This document shows positions 17,401-25,773 of a DNA stretch of 64,000 nt, one piece after another. Origin of the DNA: Enhygromyxa salina. Lineage in GTDB: Bacteria > Myxococcota_A > Polyangia > Nannocystales > Nannocystaceae. The notes below the pieces were generated by a model, which worked only from the letters and a program-made list of their open reading frames with translations, did no database searches and was not told the origin of the DNA. The DNA is taken from NCBI RefSeq assembly GCF_002994635.1, contig NZ_PVNL01000047.1:31335-95334 (forward strand), read 5' to 3'. A program made the translations under genes and the position numbers. The first letter of the stretch is position 1, and each line of letters opens with the position of its first letter.

Positions 17401-17632
17401 GGAACCGGCGCCGCACGCCGCCTCCGTCCTCGAGCTCGGTCAGGACCTTCTTGACCACGCACAGCTTCTCGAACCCCCCCGTCTCGCCCGCGGCCGCCAA
17501 GAACAGCTCGCCCATGCCACCGCGCGCCATCGGACGCAGCAGCACATACTTGCCGAACACCTGGGGGAAACCGCTACTTTGACTGCCGGACCCAGAGCCC
17601 GTCGGTTCGGCAGAAGCAGCCACGGCGCTCAT
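14432..17632 (-). CDS. Ser/Thr protein kinase with two kinase domains, TM and TPR-like region
   Basis: About 1066 aa from the ATG at 17632 (MSAVAASAEP); the frame is open to 17824 and another ATG lies at about 17673. Kinase domain 1 (about 28-300) has a Gly loop ARGGMGELF, Lys in CVVKK, catalytic HRDISPPN, DFG and SPE. Kinase domain 2 (about 435-700) has GVGGMGAVF, YALKIL, HRDLKSEN, DFG and APE. Both keep the catalytic residues. A single membrane segment follows (VLIGVAMVALTVFGVW, about 795), then a Ser/Gly/Asp-rich linker and TPR-like helices (AAAYRDLLAIWPEHADAREN, AVPAYREAMRVRPAN). The topology suggests cytoplasmic kinases with an outer sensor. The next gene upstream is about 100 bp away on the same strand. 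Confidence 0.92.
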   Translation of the reverse strand: MSAVAASAEPTGSGSGSQSSGFPQVFGKYVLLRPMARGGMGELFLAAAGETGGFEKLCVVKKVLTELEDGGGVRRRFLDEAKVVVRLNHANLVQVFDAGRVADDYYLSMELVEGKDLRGVWNRCAQLHRRIPVEFATFVVRELCRALEYVHDAMSLDLVHRDISPPNIMVSYHGQIKVTDFGLATHAIKQELTNPGVVFGRYSYLSPEQARGLPADRRTDIYAAGIVLWEMLTGRQLFPADRHQALGASALSELRNPKIKAPSSIVPGVPDGLDEVVVKALAVEREDRFQTAGEFKVALSEVLTRHHPSCDVDRVAAFMRDIFSREYRLESQDYASYSREDFSPIRAQASIDESETLSISDAISLASATPTPKPAPKEGRSRTQSGELNPSAIVRGVAADGGTSSIPLDDGDIDELESSRTFTGWDGGPTPTELAEAAAARVGTVVGKRYRVDRLIGVGGMGAVFAATHLALGKTYALKILHEAYGRDPDIIDRFMREARAATQTGHPNIIDVLDIGTMDEGDLYFVMELLEGIDLATVIRQSGPLAMRRAVHVGRQICRALSAAHEAGIIHRDLKSENVVLIVKGSDPDFVKVLDFGICKHINSINPSQTSPGMVMGSPAYMAPEQAAGAAADVKSDIYALGTILFEMLTGHLPFTGRNAIAVLMKKGSDPAPSVAEDRPEVPAPLVEVVARCLDLELERRPDSMKALEYELTRAIEGRASAVAAVMGLQLDAEAAASASGSGPQERARDLEPPPSEASISEVPAKLLTVHDQAMQAAAVARHAQQAAAGAEAKPLRRHLGFGVLIGVAMVALTVFGVWASGLAGRSGSGSGSDAAAESGTGASGAQDGGNDGGQALDSASSGAGETATPDSDTSGETSGEANDVASIVARAEQALADERWREPLAQSLAFEINNLSNFDPGHEAIGRLRRGAEQVLGPRARKAAKAKDWEPTAAAYRDLLAIWPEHADARENLIDALRQLAREQRADGNFVGLLATADELLNRDPDMFVALKYRAEAFEGLGRWTEAVPAYREAMRVRPANKDVKKAYRKALRELTQQEHGDGK

Positions 17633-17730
17633 CTTACCCAATGCCGGGCAAACCGCGACGATACTGGCGAACATGCGGGGCCCGCCCGGCGCCGACACCG
17701 GTGTGGTGTGCGTGGATACTGCGTGGATAC

Positions 17731-19020
17731 CTAGTCTGGCTCGCAGGCTGACGGCAGGTGCAGCGTTCGTCGTGGGCCCGTTGGCTGCGATGTGACTTCG
17801 ACCACCGCACGAACGACTGAACACTCGGCGGCGCGCAGGCGGAGGGTGTAGTCGCCGGGGGCCACGTCAGCGGCCGCGAGGTGGCCTTCATGGTCTGTCC
17901 CCCCCCCCACGAAGGGGCCGCCGTCGACCCGCACGCCGTCAGCTGGCCGCCCACTCGCATGTAGGACCAGCAGCTCCAACGTGACCCCTCGCGCGGGCTG
18001 CTCCACGTTCAGCTCGACCTCGTCACCAGGGCTCACGCTGGCGAGGATCCCCAGCTCGCGGCCGTCTCGGACCGCGCGCAGGCGATAGCGTGCCTGCGCG
18101 AGCCCAGCCAGCGCGAACTGACCGTCCACGACCCGCGCGTGGTGCTGCTCGTCGGGGCGCTCGCTGTTGGTGGCCAAGATCTTGGTGCGGTCGTCGAACA
18201 GCTCGCCGTCGCTACCCCGCACGACGCCCGTGATCGGCGCGGCCGCAGGATCGAGCACGAGCTCGGACACCGCGTCCGACTGGGCGTCGAGCTCGACCTC
18301 GAGCTCGGTCGGCGCGAACGCTGGGGCCGAGACCAGCACCTGCGCCCGCAGACGATCCTCGCTCGGCGCTGCCTCACGGCATGTAGGTGGACCCCGCTGG
18401 AGATCGCAGGCGTCACACGGCCGAAGCCCCGGGAGCGCCACCGCAAATTCGCCGTCCATGTCGGTCCGCGCATGCGCTCGACGGCCGTCGTCGCTGCGCA
18501 CGGCCAAGCTCGCGTCGACGACCGCGTCACCGAGCGGACTTCGCACGATCCCGCTGATCTTCGGCGCAGCGGCGACCTCGAATTCACGCCGCTCGTCAGG
18601 CGCGAGCTCCCACGCGCTCGGCTGCTCGAAGGCCGGGTGACGCAGCCGGACGCAGGTGGTCGTCGGGCAGGCGGGCGCGAGCAGGCTTCCGTCTTCCGTG
18701 AGCTGGGCCCGCGCGCCGGGCTGGCCATCGGCGCACCACAGCTCGATCGCGCCGAGCGTGAGCGGACCCTCGTCGGGTGAGACGAACACGCCCCCGATCA
18801 GCGGCGCACCGGGCAAGATCGGCAACTCCGCGATGCCCTCGCCGCGGGTGGCGTGTGGATCGGCGCGGCTGTGGGCCCGGGCGGTCGCAGCTGGGTTGGT
18901 GTCGCGCGCATCGCTGCGGGCCGCCACGCTCGGGCGATCTGCCGACCACCAGACGCCGACCACCGTCAGCATCGCCGCCAGGGCGACGCCGAGCAGCACC
19001 CACGCGCGCCTCGAGTTCAT
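17731..19020 (-). CDS. membrane-anchored protein with carboxypeptidase-regulatory-like repeats
   Basis: 429 aa. One N-terminal anchor or signal (RAWVLLGVALAAMLTVVGVWW), then an extracytoplasmic part with several beta-sandwich units of the carboxypeptidase regulatory-like type: ISGIVRSPLGDAVVDASLAV followed by DMDGEFAVALPGL, ITGVVRGSDGEL, VRVDGGPFVG with TDHEGHLAAADVAPGDYTLR. A Cys group (RPCDACDLQRGPPTC) interrupts the second unit. Such repeats occur in surface adhesion or scaffold proteins; no enzymatic motif is seen. The ATG at 19020 overlaps the stop of the phosphohexomutase (ATGA), so the two are translationally coupled. Confidence 0.82.
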   Translation of the reverse strand: MNSRRAWVLLGVALAAMLTVVGVWWSADRPSVAARSDARDTNPAATARAHSRADPHATRGEGIAELPILPGAPLIGGVFVSPDEGPLTLGAIELWCADGQPGARAQLTEDGSLLAPACPTTTCVRLRHPAFEQPSAWELAPDERREFEVAAAPKISGIVRSPLGDAVVDASLAVRSDDGRRAHARTDMDGEFAVALPGLRPCDACDLQRGPPTCREAAPSEDRLRAQVLVSAPAFAPTELEVELDAQSDAVSELVLDPAAAPITGVVRGSDGELFDDRTKILATNSERPDEQHHARVVDGQFALAGLAQARYRLRAVRDGRELGILASVSPGDEVELNVEQPARGVTLELLVLHASGRPADGVRVDGGPFVGGGTDHEGHLAAADVAPGDYTLRLRAAECSVVRAVVEVTSQPTGPRRTLHLPSACEPD

Positions 19021-20930
19021 GCTGACTCGATCAGCGGCGCCATGACCTCGGTCGCGAAGCGCTCGGCGTCGGCGAGCACCTGCGCGACGAGGGCGTCGAC
19101 TTGCTCGCGCTCGCGGGCGGCCGCGCCTGGCTCGTCGATCCCGGCCCGACCATGCGCGAGCGCGTAGGCCTTGATCTTGGGCTCGGTCCCGCTGGGCCGA
19201 AACACCAGCCGACACCCGCGGCCGTCGCCAGCGAGCTCGTAGACCAGCACATCACCCGGCAGATCACGGGTTGGCCAGCCGGTTGGCGTGGGCTTCAGGC
19301 GATCGAGCGTGGCCTGGACCGCGAGCCCACCGAAGCTCGACGGTGGATCGCTGCGCAGGCGATCCATGACGGCAGAGATCGCCCGCCGCCCCGATGACCC
19401 CTCTGCATAGAGGTTGCCGGTCTGCTCGCGATGGTAGCCGTGGATCGCCCACAGCTGCTCGAGCCGGCCGAACAGATCCGTGCCTTCGCGCTTGCACGCG
19501 GCCGCGCACTCGCACAGCAACAGCGCCGCGATCGCGCCGTCCTTGTCGCGGATCTCGTTGCCGCGCAGGTAGCCGTGGCTCTCTTCACAGGCGAACACCA
19601 ACGTCCGCGGCTCGCCGCGCCGCTCGCTGTCGGCCTGCATGCCCGCGTGGTTCTTGAAGCCGACCAGCAGATCGTCGACGACCTCGACCTCGCGCGCGCG
19701 CGCGAGCTTGGCGATCAGCGGCGAGCTGACCAGGGTCGTGAGCACCCAGCCGCCGCGCAGCTCCTCGGAGCCGAGCGCCGACAGCTCGCGCAGCACGTGG
19801 TCGAGCATCAGCACGCCGAGCCGGTTGCCGTCGATGAAGCCATACTCGCCGTCGGCCTGGCGGACCATCGCGCCGAGCCGGTCGGCGTCGGGATCGGTCG
19901 CGAGCAAGAGATCGGCCCGCTGCGCCCGCGCGACCTCCAGCCCGACCGCGAACGCGGCGATCGACTCGGGGTTGGCGCTCTTGACGGTCTCGAACACGCC
20001 GTCGTCGGGCAGCTGCGCCTCGACCAAGATCGGCGCGAGCCCGCGCGCCCGCAGCACCGGGATCACCGAGCTGTGGCCGACGCCGTGCAGCGGCGTGAAC
20101 GCGACCCGCACCGCCGCGTCACCATCGAGCGCACCCGGGGTCACGCCCTGGGCCAGCACGTACTCATGATAGGGATCATCGGCGCGATCGGGCTGCGCGT
20201 CGGGGTTGATCCGCTCGACCGCGGCTGGGACCACGCCGGCCGTGACCGCTTTGATGTCGATCTCCGGCAGCGAGCCCGGGTTGTTGCCGGCCGCGACGAT
20301 CCCGTCCATGAGGCGACGATCGAGATCGCCGATCACCTGGGCCCCGTCGGGTCCGTAGATCTTGATGCCGTTGTCGGTCGGCGGGTTGTGGCTGGCCGAG
20401 ATCACGATCCCGGCCCCGCATCCGAGCCGACGGACCAGGAACGACAGCTGCGGGGTTGGGCGCGGGCCGTCGATCAACGTGACAGCGATCTGCTCGGCGG
20501 TCAGCGCCGCGGCGACCACCAACGCAAACGTCCGGCTGCTGCTCCGCGTATCGTACACCACCGCGACCTTGGGGGTCTCGTCGGACTCGCGCATCGCGAC
20601 CGCCAAGCCCCGGGCGGTCTCGCGCATGACCGCCGCGTTGACCCGATTGGGCCCGGCGCCGCACGGGCCACGCCGGCCCCCCGTGCCGATCGGCAGCGGT
20701 CCGACGAAGGCATCCTCCAGCTCGGCCAGCGCGTCGGCCTGACCCTTGCTGCCCGCCGGATCCGCGCCTGACCCGCCGATCGCCCGGGCGACCGTTCGTT
20801 CCAGCTCGGCCCGGGTGTCGGCGTAGGCGGGATCACTCAGCCACGCCCGGATTGTGGCGCGCATGGGCTCGGGGAGCGCGAGACGGTCGAGCGCCTCGAG
20901 CACGGATTCGGCGGGAGCATCGGTGGTCAC
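19017..20930 (-). CDS. phosphohexomutase (phosphoglucomutase/phosphomannomutase family)
   Basis: Interconverts hexose-1- and hexose-6-phosphates. 637 aa, GTG start at 20930. Domain signatures in order: catalytic phosphoserine loop VISASHNPPTDNGIKIYGPD (about 177-196), Mg-binding ATDPDADRLG (about 340), sugar-binding FACEESHGYLRGN (about 450), phosphate-binding FRPSGTEPKIKAY (about 590). The length fits the longer PGM2-like branch (550-650 aa) rather than the 450-aa GlmM/ManB type. The N-terminal 80 residues are an extra helical part. Whether glucose, mannose or another sugar is preferred cannot be told. It is upstream of and coupled to a surface-exposed protein gene. Confidence 0.93.
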   Translation of the reverse strand: MTTDAPAESVLEALDRLALPEPMRATIRAWLSDPAYADTRAELERTVARAIGGSGADPAGSKGQADALAELEDAFVGPLPIGTGGRRGPCGAGPNRVNAAVMRETARGLAVAMRESDETPKVAVVYDTRSSSRTFALVVAAALTAEQIAVTLIDGPRPTPQLSFLVRRLGCGAGIVISASHNPPTDNGIKIYGPDGAQVIGDLDRRLMDGIVAAGNNPGSLPEIDIKAVTAGVVPAAVERINPDAQPDRADDPYHEYVLAQGVTPGALDGDAAVRVAFTPLHGVGHSSVIPVLRARGLAPILVEAQLPDDGVFETVKSANPESIAAFAVGLEVARAQRADLLLATDPDADRLGAMVRQADGEYGFIDGNRLGVLMLDHVLRELSALGSEELRGGWVLTTLVSSPLIAKLARAREVEVVDDLLVGFKNHAGMQADSERRGEPRTLVFACEESHGYLRGNEIRDKDGAIAALLLCECAAACKREGTDLFGRLEQLWAIHGYHREQTGNLYAEGSSGRRAISAVMDRLRSDPPSSFGGLAVQATLDRLKPTPTGWPTRDLPGDVLVYELAGDGRGCRLVFRPSGTEPKIKAYALAHGRAGIDEPGAAAREREQVDALVAQVLADAERFATEVMAPLIESA

Positions 20931-21123
20931 GGTGAAATCTTACCTGTGACTAGCACGTTCGCGGGGCTCGAATCGGCAGACCGAAGCAATTACGGCGCGC
21001 CTGCGTCAACGTGTTCGACCGGCGCAGTCTCACGAAGTGTGGAACACTAGAGCGGGTCCTCTGTCGGACCCAGCCATCGGCGATACCGGCAGCGCCAGCT
21101 GCACCTGAAGGAAGCGGGAACCT

Positions 21124-23457
21124 GTGAACGAGATAAAACGCGAGCCATCTGGACGTCCTCTCGACCGAAGCATCTGGCACCGACTGCGGCCCTTCGTTCG
21201 GCGAGATCTCAAAGGCCGGCTGATCTCTGCGTCCATCGCGGCGCTGGTGATCGCCGGCCTTTCCTGGTTTGGAGTCTCGGCGTTCACGCACCTCGACTCC
21301 GCGGGCGCCCAACAGCTCCGGGTCGAGCTGGGCCTCGAGCGGGCCACCGAGGTCTGTTCCAGCCGCACGGGCATGTCGGACTGCAGCTACGACGATCGTG
21401 CCCAGGCCCAGGTTGATAAGGAATGGGATCGCGACGTTCGCATCCGGTCGGCGATCCTTCAAGACCTCGATCTTCGGATTGGCGCCACTCTCCAGAACCT
21501 CGGCGAGGCCCAGCGCCTGCTCGACCGCCAGGAGTTCGACTTCGGCAACGGGCTGCCAGCGGGCGGCGACGTCCGCCTGGCCGAGCTCCTGAACCTGCCC
21601 AACCTCTCGCCGCTGCGCTGGAACAGCATCTACGCCAACGGCTACTCGCTCGAGTCCCTGCAGGAGGCCGCCACCTACGACGCGCTGCGCGACTCGACCC
21701 CCGCCGAGACCCGCGAGCTGCTGGTCGCCGCGATCGACAGCGCCCAAGCGCAGCTGACCGAGCACCAAGCCACGGTCAATCGTCAGCGCTCGCGCGAGCC
21801 GGCGCCACAGGTCTCCGCCACCACCCTCGACCGCGACGCGACCCGGATCGAATTGACGGTCCACCCCGAGCGTCACGACCTGACCCTCGCGGCCAGGGCA
21901 TGGTTCGAGGGCGGCATCGCCGACGAACTCAGCCGCTCGGCCTTCTCGCTGGCCAACAACGAGGCCACGGAGTTTACCGCCGCGCTCAACCCGTCGGATC
22001 CGCGCTGGGACGGGGGCTGGGAGACCACCGCCTGGTCCAAGCTTCACAAGCCCACGATCCGCTACAGCTCGCCGATCACCGACTCGACCCGCTACCGCCT
22101 CGCCGGGATCTTGTTCTTCGCAATCGGTTGCTTCGTGTTCGTGGTCGTCAGCCCGATCGTCACCGCGACCGCGACCGCCCGCGAGCGTGAGGCCGGCACC
22201 CTGCCCGTCCTGCGCATGACCGGCATGAGCGCCGGCGACCTGGCCATGGCGATGATCGTCGGACCCAACGTGTTCGCGCTGGTGCTCGGCGGCTCGCTGC
22301 TGCTCGGCGGCTCGATGTTGCTCGCCATGACCGTGGGCCCGCTCGCGGTCGCGCTGCCGCTCGGCTTGCTGGCGGTCATGGCCGTCGCCACCCACCTGAC
22401 CGCGATCGGCCTGGGTGACGCGCTGGGGCAGCGGGTCAACGCCATGGTCGTCGGCGGGCTGCTCGGCGTCGGGATCCTGATCCCCGGCCTGCTCGGCGGT
22501 GGCTTGGCCGCGTTCGACGTCGCCGCGACCGGGCTGCTGCTCGGCCCGCTGCCGCCGCTGATGGCCACCGTGGCCGATCTCAGCGGCATCAACCAGATCG
22601 GTCTGTACCTCGGCAGCGAGCTGACCGTGACCATGCTCGCCTACTCGGTCGCCGCCCAGGCGCTGCTCGGCCTGATCTGCCTGGGCTCGTGGCGCCGCCG
22701 CGTCGAGCAGGGCTGGGCCCCGCTGTTCCGCCCGCTCGAGGGCGTGGCCCTGGCGCTGGTCAGCATCGGCTGCTCGGCGCTCACGCTGCTCGACATCAGC
22801 CACCATCACCAAGCCCAGGACTTCAACGCGCTCAACCTGCTGACCTTCCTGTCCAGCGCGTTCTTGCTCCCGGTCCTGGCCTGGCTGTTGGTCGCCAGCC
22901 TCCGTCGCCCCGCGCGGGCCCGGGCGGTCGCCGACCACATCGAAGCGCGCAGGGCGTTCCTGCGGTTCCAGGGCTTCATCGTGGTGACCAGTCTGCTGGT
23001 CGGTCTCACCTATCACCTGGTGATGAACCAGGCTGGCCTCGCGACCACGGAGTCCGAGGTCATGTGGGCCACCCTCACGCAGCTGTTGTTGGCGGCCGAG
23101 ACCGGCGTCGCAACCTTGCTGTGGGCGTCACGACGGCGCGAGCGCAAGCTGCGGGTCGCCTTCCTGGGCGGCGCGGTCGTGGTCATGCAGCTCGCGCTGC
23201 TGCTCGGCACCTACGGGATCGAGGTCGAGCACGTGGCCCTGAAGAACGCCGCCGCGATGCCGCTGCTGCTCAACGTGAGCGTGTCGCCGTACTGGCTGGC
23301 GTTCATGGTCCTGTGCTGGGCCGCCGGGCTGGCGCTGATCATGACCGCGCTGATGCGGCGCCGGGACGAGCAGCGCTCGGCCGCGCAGGCCCAGGCGGAG
23401 CTCGACGACGAGGATGACGACGAGTTCGGCATGCCGGGTCGCCGCCTCATCCACTGA
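21124..23457 (+). CDS. ABC-2-type membrane permease, large periplasmic domain
   Basis: 777 aa from a GTG at 21124, with AAGGAAGCGG just upstream. One N-terminal membrane segment (SASIAALVIAGLSWFGVSAF) is followed by a roughly 270-residue hydrophilic domain with a Cys pair (EVCSSRTGMSDC). A block of about 10-11 membrane segments follows. After the second segment is the ABC-2 signature AREREAGTLPVLRMTGMSAG (about 345-365), typical of export permeases. The C-terminus is acidic (LDDEDDDEFGM). No ATPase gene is adjacent, so the partner must be elsewhere or the protein works in another way. A perfect terminator follows. Confidence 0.8.
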   Translation: MNEIKREPSGRPLDRSIWHRLRPFVRRDLKGRLISASIAALVIAGLSWFGVSAFTHLDSAGAQQLRVELGLERATEVCSSRTGMSDCSYDDRAQAQVDKEWDRDVRIRSAILQDLDLRIGATLQNLGEAQRLLDRQEFDFGNGLPAGGDVRLAELLNLPNLSPLRWNSIYANGYSLESLQEAATYDALRDSTPAETRELLVAAIDSAQAQLTEHQATVNRQRSREPAPQVSATTLDRDATRIELTVHPERHDLTLAARAWFEGGIADELSRSAFSLANNEATEFTAALNPSDPRWDGGWETTAWSKLHKPTIRYSSPITDSTRYRLAGILFFAIGCFVFVVVSPIVTATATAREREAGTLPVLRMTGMSAGDLAMAMIVGPNVFALVLGGSLLLGGSMLLAMTVGPLAVALPLGLLAVMAVATHLTAIGLGDALGQRVNAMVVGGLLGVGILIPGLLGGGLAAFDVAATGLLLGPLPPLMATVADLSGINQIGLYLGSELTVTMLAYSVAAQALLGLICLGSWRRRVEQGWAPLFRPLEGVALALVSIGCSALTLLDISHHHQAQDFNALNLLTFLSSAFLLPVLAWLLVASLRRPARARAVADHIEARRAFLRFQGFIVVTSLLVGLTYHLVMNQAGLATTESEVMWATLTQLLLAAETGVATLLWASRRRERKLRVAFLGGAVVVMQLALLLGTYGIEVEHVALKNAAAMPLLLNVSVSPYWLAFMVLCWAAGLALIMTALMRRRDEQRSAAQAQAELDDEDDDEFGMPGRRLIH

Positions 23458-23475
23458 GCCAGTCCCCAACAAACG

Positions 23476-23506
23476 AGAGGGGCCAGGATTCTGGCCCCTC
23501 TTTTTT
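23476..23506. terminator. strong rho-independent terminator between convergent genes
   Basis: A perfect 10-bp stem AGAGGGGCCA (23476-23485) and TGGCCCCTCT (23492-23501) with a 6-nt loop leads into TTTTTT (23501-23506). It serves the permease gene. On the other strand the stem is followed by CGTTTGTTGGG, so weaker use by the convergent ndh gene is possible. Confidence 0.92.
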
Positions 23507-23524
23507 GTTGCATGCTCGCAAAGC

Positions 23525-24847
23525 CTACTCGGCCGCGTGCTCGCCGGCCGACTCGTCGGCGGCGCCCAACTGCGGGTACGACCGCCACTGCTTGGCGACG
23601 ATCAACCGCGCCCCGCGAGAGAAGGTCAAGTACGACCACCCCCACTGGATCAGCACCAGCACCCGATTGCGAAACCCGGTCAGGTAATAGATGTGGACCA
23701 GCAGCCATGTCCACCAGGCGAGCATGCCAGCGAAGCGAACCTTGCCGGCCTCGACGATCGCCCGCCCGCGCCCGATCGTGGCCATCTGGCCCTTGTCGAC
23801 ATACTCGAAGCTGCCCCGGGATTCGCCCGCGAGCTCACGCAGGATCGCCCGCGCGACGAACCGACCTTGCTGCATGGCGACCGGCGCCAGCCCGGGATAC
23901 GGCTGCCCCTGCGCGTCGACGGCGTGGGCGAGATCGCCAGCCACGAACACCTCCGGGTGGCCCTTCAGGCTCAGATCAGCGCCAACGTGGACGCGATTTT
24001 GCCGGTCCCGCTCGGCGTCGAGCGCCTCGAACTCTGCCGCCCGAACCCCCGCGGCCCACAGCACCGTCGCCGCCTCGATCCGCTCGCCGCCGACCTCCAC
24101 GCCGCTCGCGTCGACCTTGGTCACCAACGAGTTCGTCCACACCTGCACGCCCAGGCTCTCGAGGTCACGGGTCGCGCGACTCGCCAGCTTCTCGTGGAAC
24201 GACGCCATGATCCGCGGCCCGGCCTCGATCAAGATCACCCGGGTCAGCTTGGGATCGATGTTGCGAAAGTCCTTGGCCAGGGTCGTGCGGCTCATCTCCC
24301 CGATCGCCCCGGCCAGCTCGACCCCGGTTGGCCCGCCGCCCACGATCACGAAGGTCAGCAGCCGCTTGCGGTCCGCCGTGTGCGCCGGGTGAGCCTCGGC
24401 CTGCTCGAACGCCGTGAGCACCCGGCGGCGGATCTCGGTGGCCTGCTCGACGGTCTTGAGCCCGGGCGCGTGGGGCTCCCAGTCTTCGTGGCCAAAGTAG
24501 GCATGCATGGCCCCGGCCGCGAGCAGCAGGTAGTCGTAGCTCAGCTCGCCGAAGTCCCCGTGGATCTGCTTGGCGTCCGCGTCGACCCGACGCACCTCGC
24601 CCTGGATCACCGTGGTGTTGCGGTAGTCGCTGAGCAGCCCGCGGATCGGCGCGGCGATATCGGCCGGGCTCAGGCCCGCCATCGCGACCTGGTAGAGGAG
24701 CGGCTGAAACAAGTGGTGGTTGCGACGATCGATCACCACGACCTCGAGCTCGGTGCCGTGACGACCGAGGATCTTGGCCGCGTTGAGTCCGGCGAACCCG
24801 CCACCGACGATCACCACGCGTTTTGGTTTGGCGCTGCTCGAGCCCAC
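23525..24847 (-). CDS. ndh: type II NADH dehydrogenase
   Basis: A single-subunit, non-proton-pumping NADH:quinone oxidoreductase with FAD. 440 aa, GTG start at 24847. Two Rossmann motifs: FAD-binding VVIVGGGFAGLNAAKIL (about 11-27) and NADH-binding VIVGGGPTGVELAGAIGEM (about 167-185). The quinone-site LFQPLLYQVAMAGLSP and the FAD motif EVFVAGDLAHAVD are present. The C-terminal part has the hydrophobic membrane-binding segment WWTWLLVHIYYLTGFRNRVL. Last of three minus-strand genes; the NRDE gene is 84 bp upstream. Confidence 0.93.
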   Translation of the reverse strand: MGSSSAKPKRVVIVGGGFAGLNAAKILGRHGTELEVVVIDRRNHHLFQPLLYQVAMAGLSPADIAAPIRGLLSDYRNTTVIQGEVRRVDADAKQIHGDFGELSYDYLLLAAGAMHAYFGHEDWEPHAPGLKTVEQATEIRRRVLTAFEQAEAHPAHTADRKRLLTFVIVGGGPTGVELAGAIGEMSRTTLAKDFRNIDPKLTRVILIEAGPRIMASFHEKLASRATRDLESLGVQVWTNSLVTKVDASGVEVGGERIEAATVLWAAGVRAAEFEALDAERDRQNRVHVGADLSLKGHPEVFVAGDLAHAVDAQGQPYPGLAPVAMQQGRFVARAILRELAGESRGSFEYVDKGQMATIGRGRAIVEAGKVRFAGMLAWWTWLLVHIYYLTGFRNRVLVLIQWGWSYLTFSRGARLIVAKQWRSYPQLGAADESAGEHAAE

Positions 24848-24931
24848 GGGTAGTGCTTACGACCGTGGCGCGTGGCTGTCACTCCAGCCTGGCCTCGCGC
24901 AAAAATCACCGGCTCGAGCGAAGTGGCGTTC

Positions 24932-25741
24932 CTAAACCGCGACGAGCTGCGCGACCGCGTCTCGGTAGTCCGCGAACTCGGTCTCGCACGGGCGTCCGTT
25001 CGCGTAGAGGAAGCGCACGGGCGCCTGCGCAGCTCCGTGCGCGTGCAGCTGCACGATCGTCGACGAGCGCGTGCCGTAGTTGATCGGCCGCGCGTGCACA
25101 CACATCGAGTCCAGGCCCACGCTCAGCGGTTTGGGGGCCGCACCGTCCGCTGCATGGGGCCGGTGATCGGCGAGGATCGAGCGCCAGCGCGCGACATCCG
25201 GGGCCGGCCCGCTCGCGAGCTCGGCCGAGCGCGCGGTCAGGGTCTGGTGACGCGCGCTCTCGCCAGCACCAAAGCTGCGCTCCGTCAGCCAGTGAACGCC
25301 GGGCTCGAGCTCGACTTCATGCAGGCGCTCGCCGTCACCCCAGACCACCCGCGCGCCCGCGCGGTCGGCGAGCAGCAGGTGAAAGGGGCTGTAGTCGCGC
25401 GCGCCGAGCCCCTGGATCCGCGCCAGCGCGTCGAGGTGAGTGTCGGAACCGAGCGCCTCGAACACGAGCTCGCCGCGAGAGCGCAGGACTCGCCCGCCGG
25501 GCAGCAAGCCCGACGAGCTCCGGCGGTTGGTGATGCCCACGAACAGCCCCGCGTCATTGATGCCGAGCCAGGTCCCGCCTGCTTTCAGATCCCGCGGCGC
25601 CAGCACCCGCCGGGCCGCGACCTCTCCGGCCGCCCACACCCGCGGCTCGATCGCCGGCCGATCGAGCATTTCGTCGCGATTGGCGGCGATCACCAGCGGC
25701 GAGTCAGGCCAGACGTCGACGGCGGCGATGATCGTGCACAT
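24932..25741 (-). CDS. NRDE/TANGO2-family protein
   Basis: 269 aa starting MCTI, with Cys at position 2 as is typical, and the family signature ANRDE at residues 20-24 followed by GGTWLGIN (about 55-62) and TNRR (about 71). The C-terminal YGTRSSTIV matches the usual end motif. TANGO2-like proteins have an Ntn-hydrolase-like look; haem trafficking has been proposed for animal members, but the bacterial role is unknown. It starts 32 bp after the upstream murein endopeptidase gene, suggesting co-transcription. Confidence 0.9.
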   Translation of the reverse strand: MCTIIAAVDVWPDSPLVIAANRDEMLDRPAIEPRVWAAGEVAARRVLAPRDLKAGGTWLGINDAGLFVGITNRRSSSGLLPGGRVLRSRGELVFEALGSDTHLDALARIQGLGARDYSPFHLLLADRAGARVVWGDGERLHEVELEPGVHWLTERSFGAGESARHQTLTARSAELASGPAPDVARWRSILADHRPHAADGAAPKPLSVGLDSMCVHARPINYGTRSSTIVQLHAHGAAQAPVRFLYANGRPCETEFADYRDAVAQLVAV

Positions 25742-25773
25742 CGGAGGCTCAATACGCTGGCGCCGCCGGAACG

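Noticed and set aside
20950..23016. 688-codon minus-strand open frame
   Set aside because: Antisense to the ABC-2-like permease, with low-complexity Gly/Arg/Gln text and no domain.
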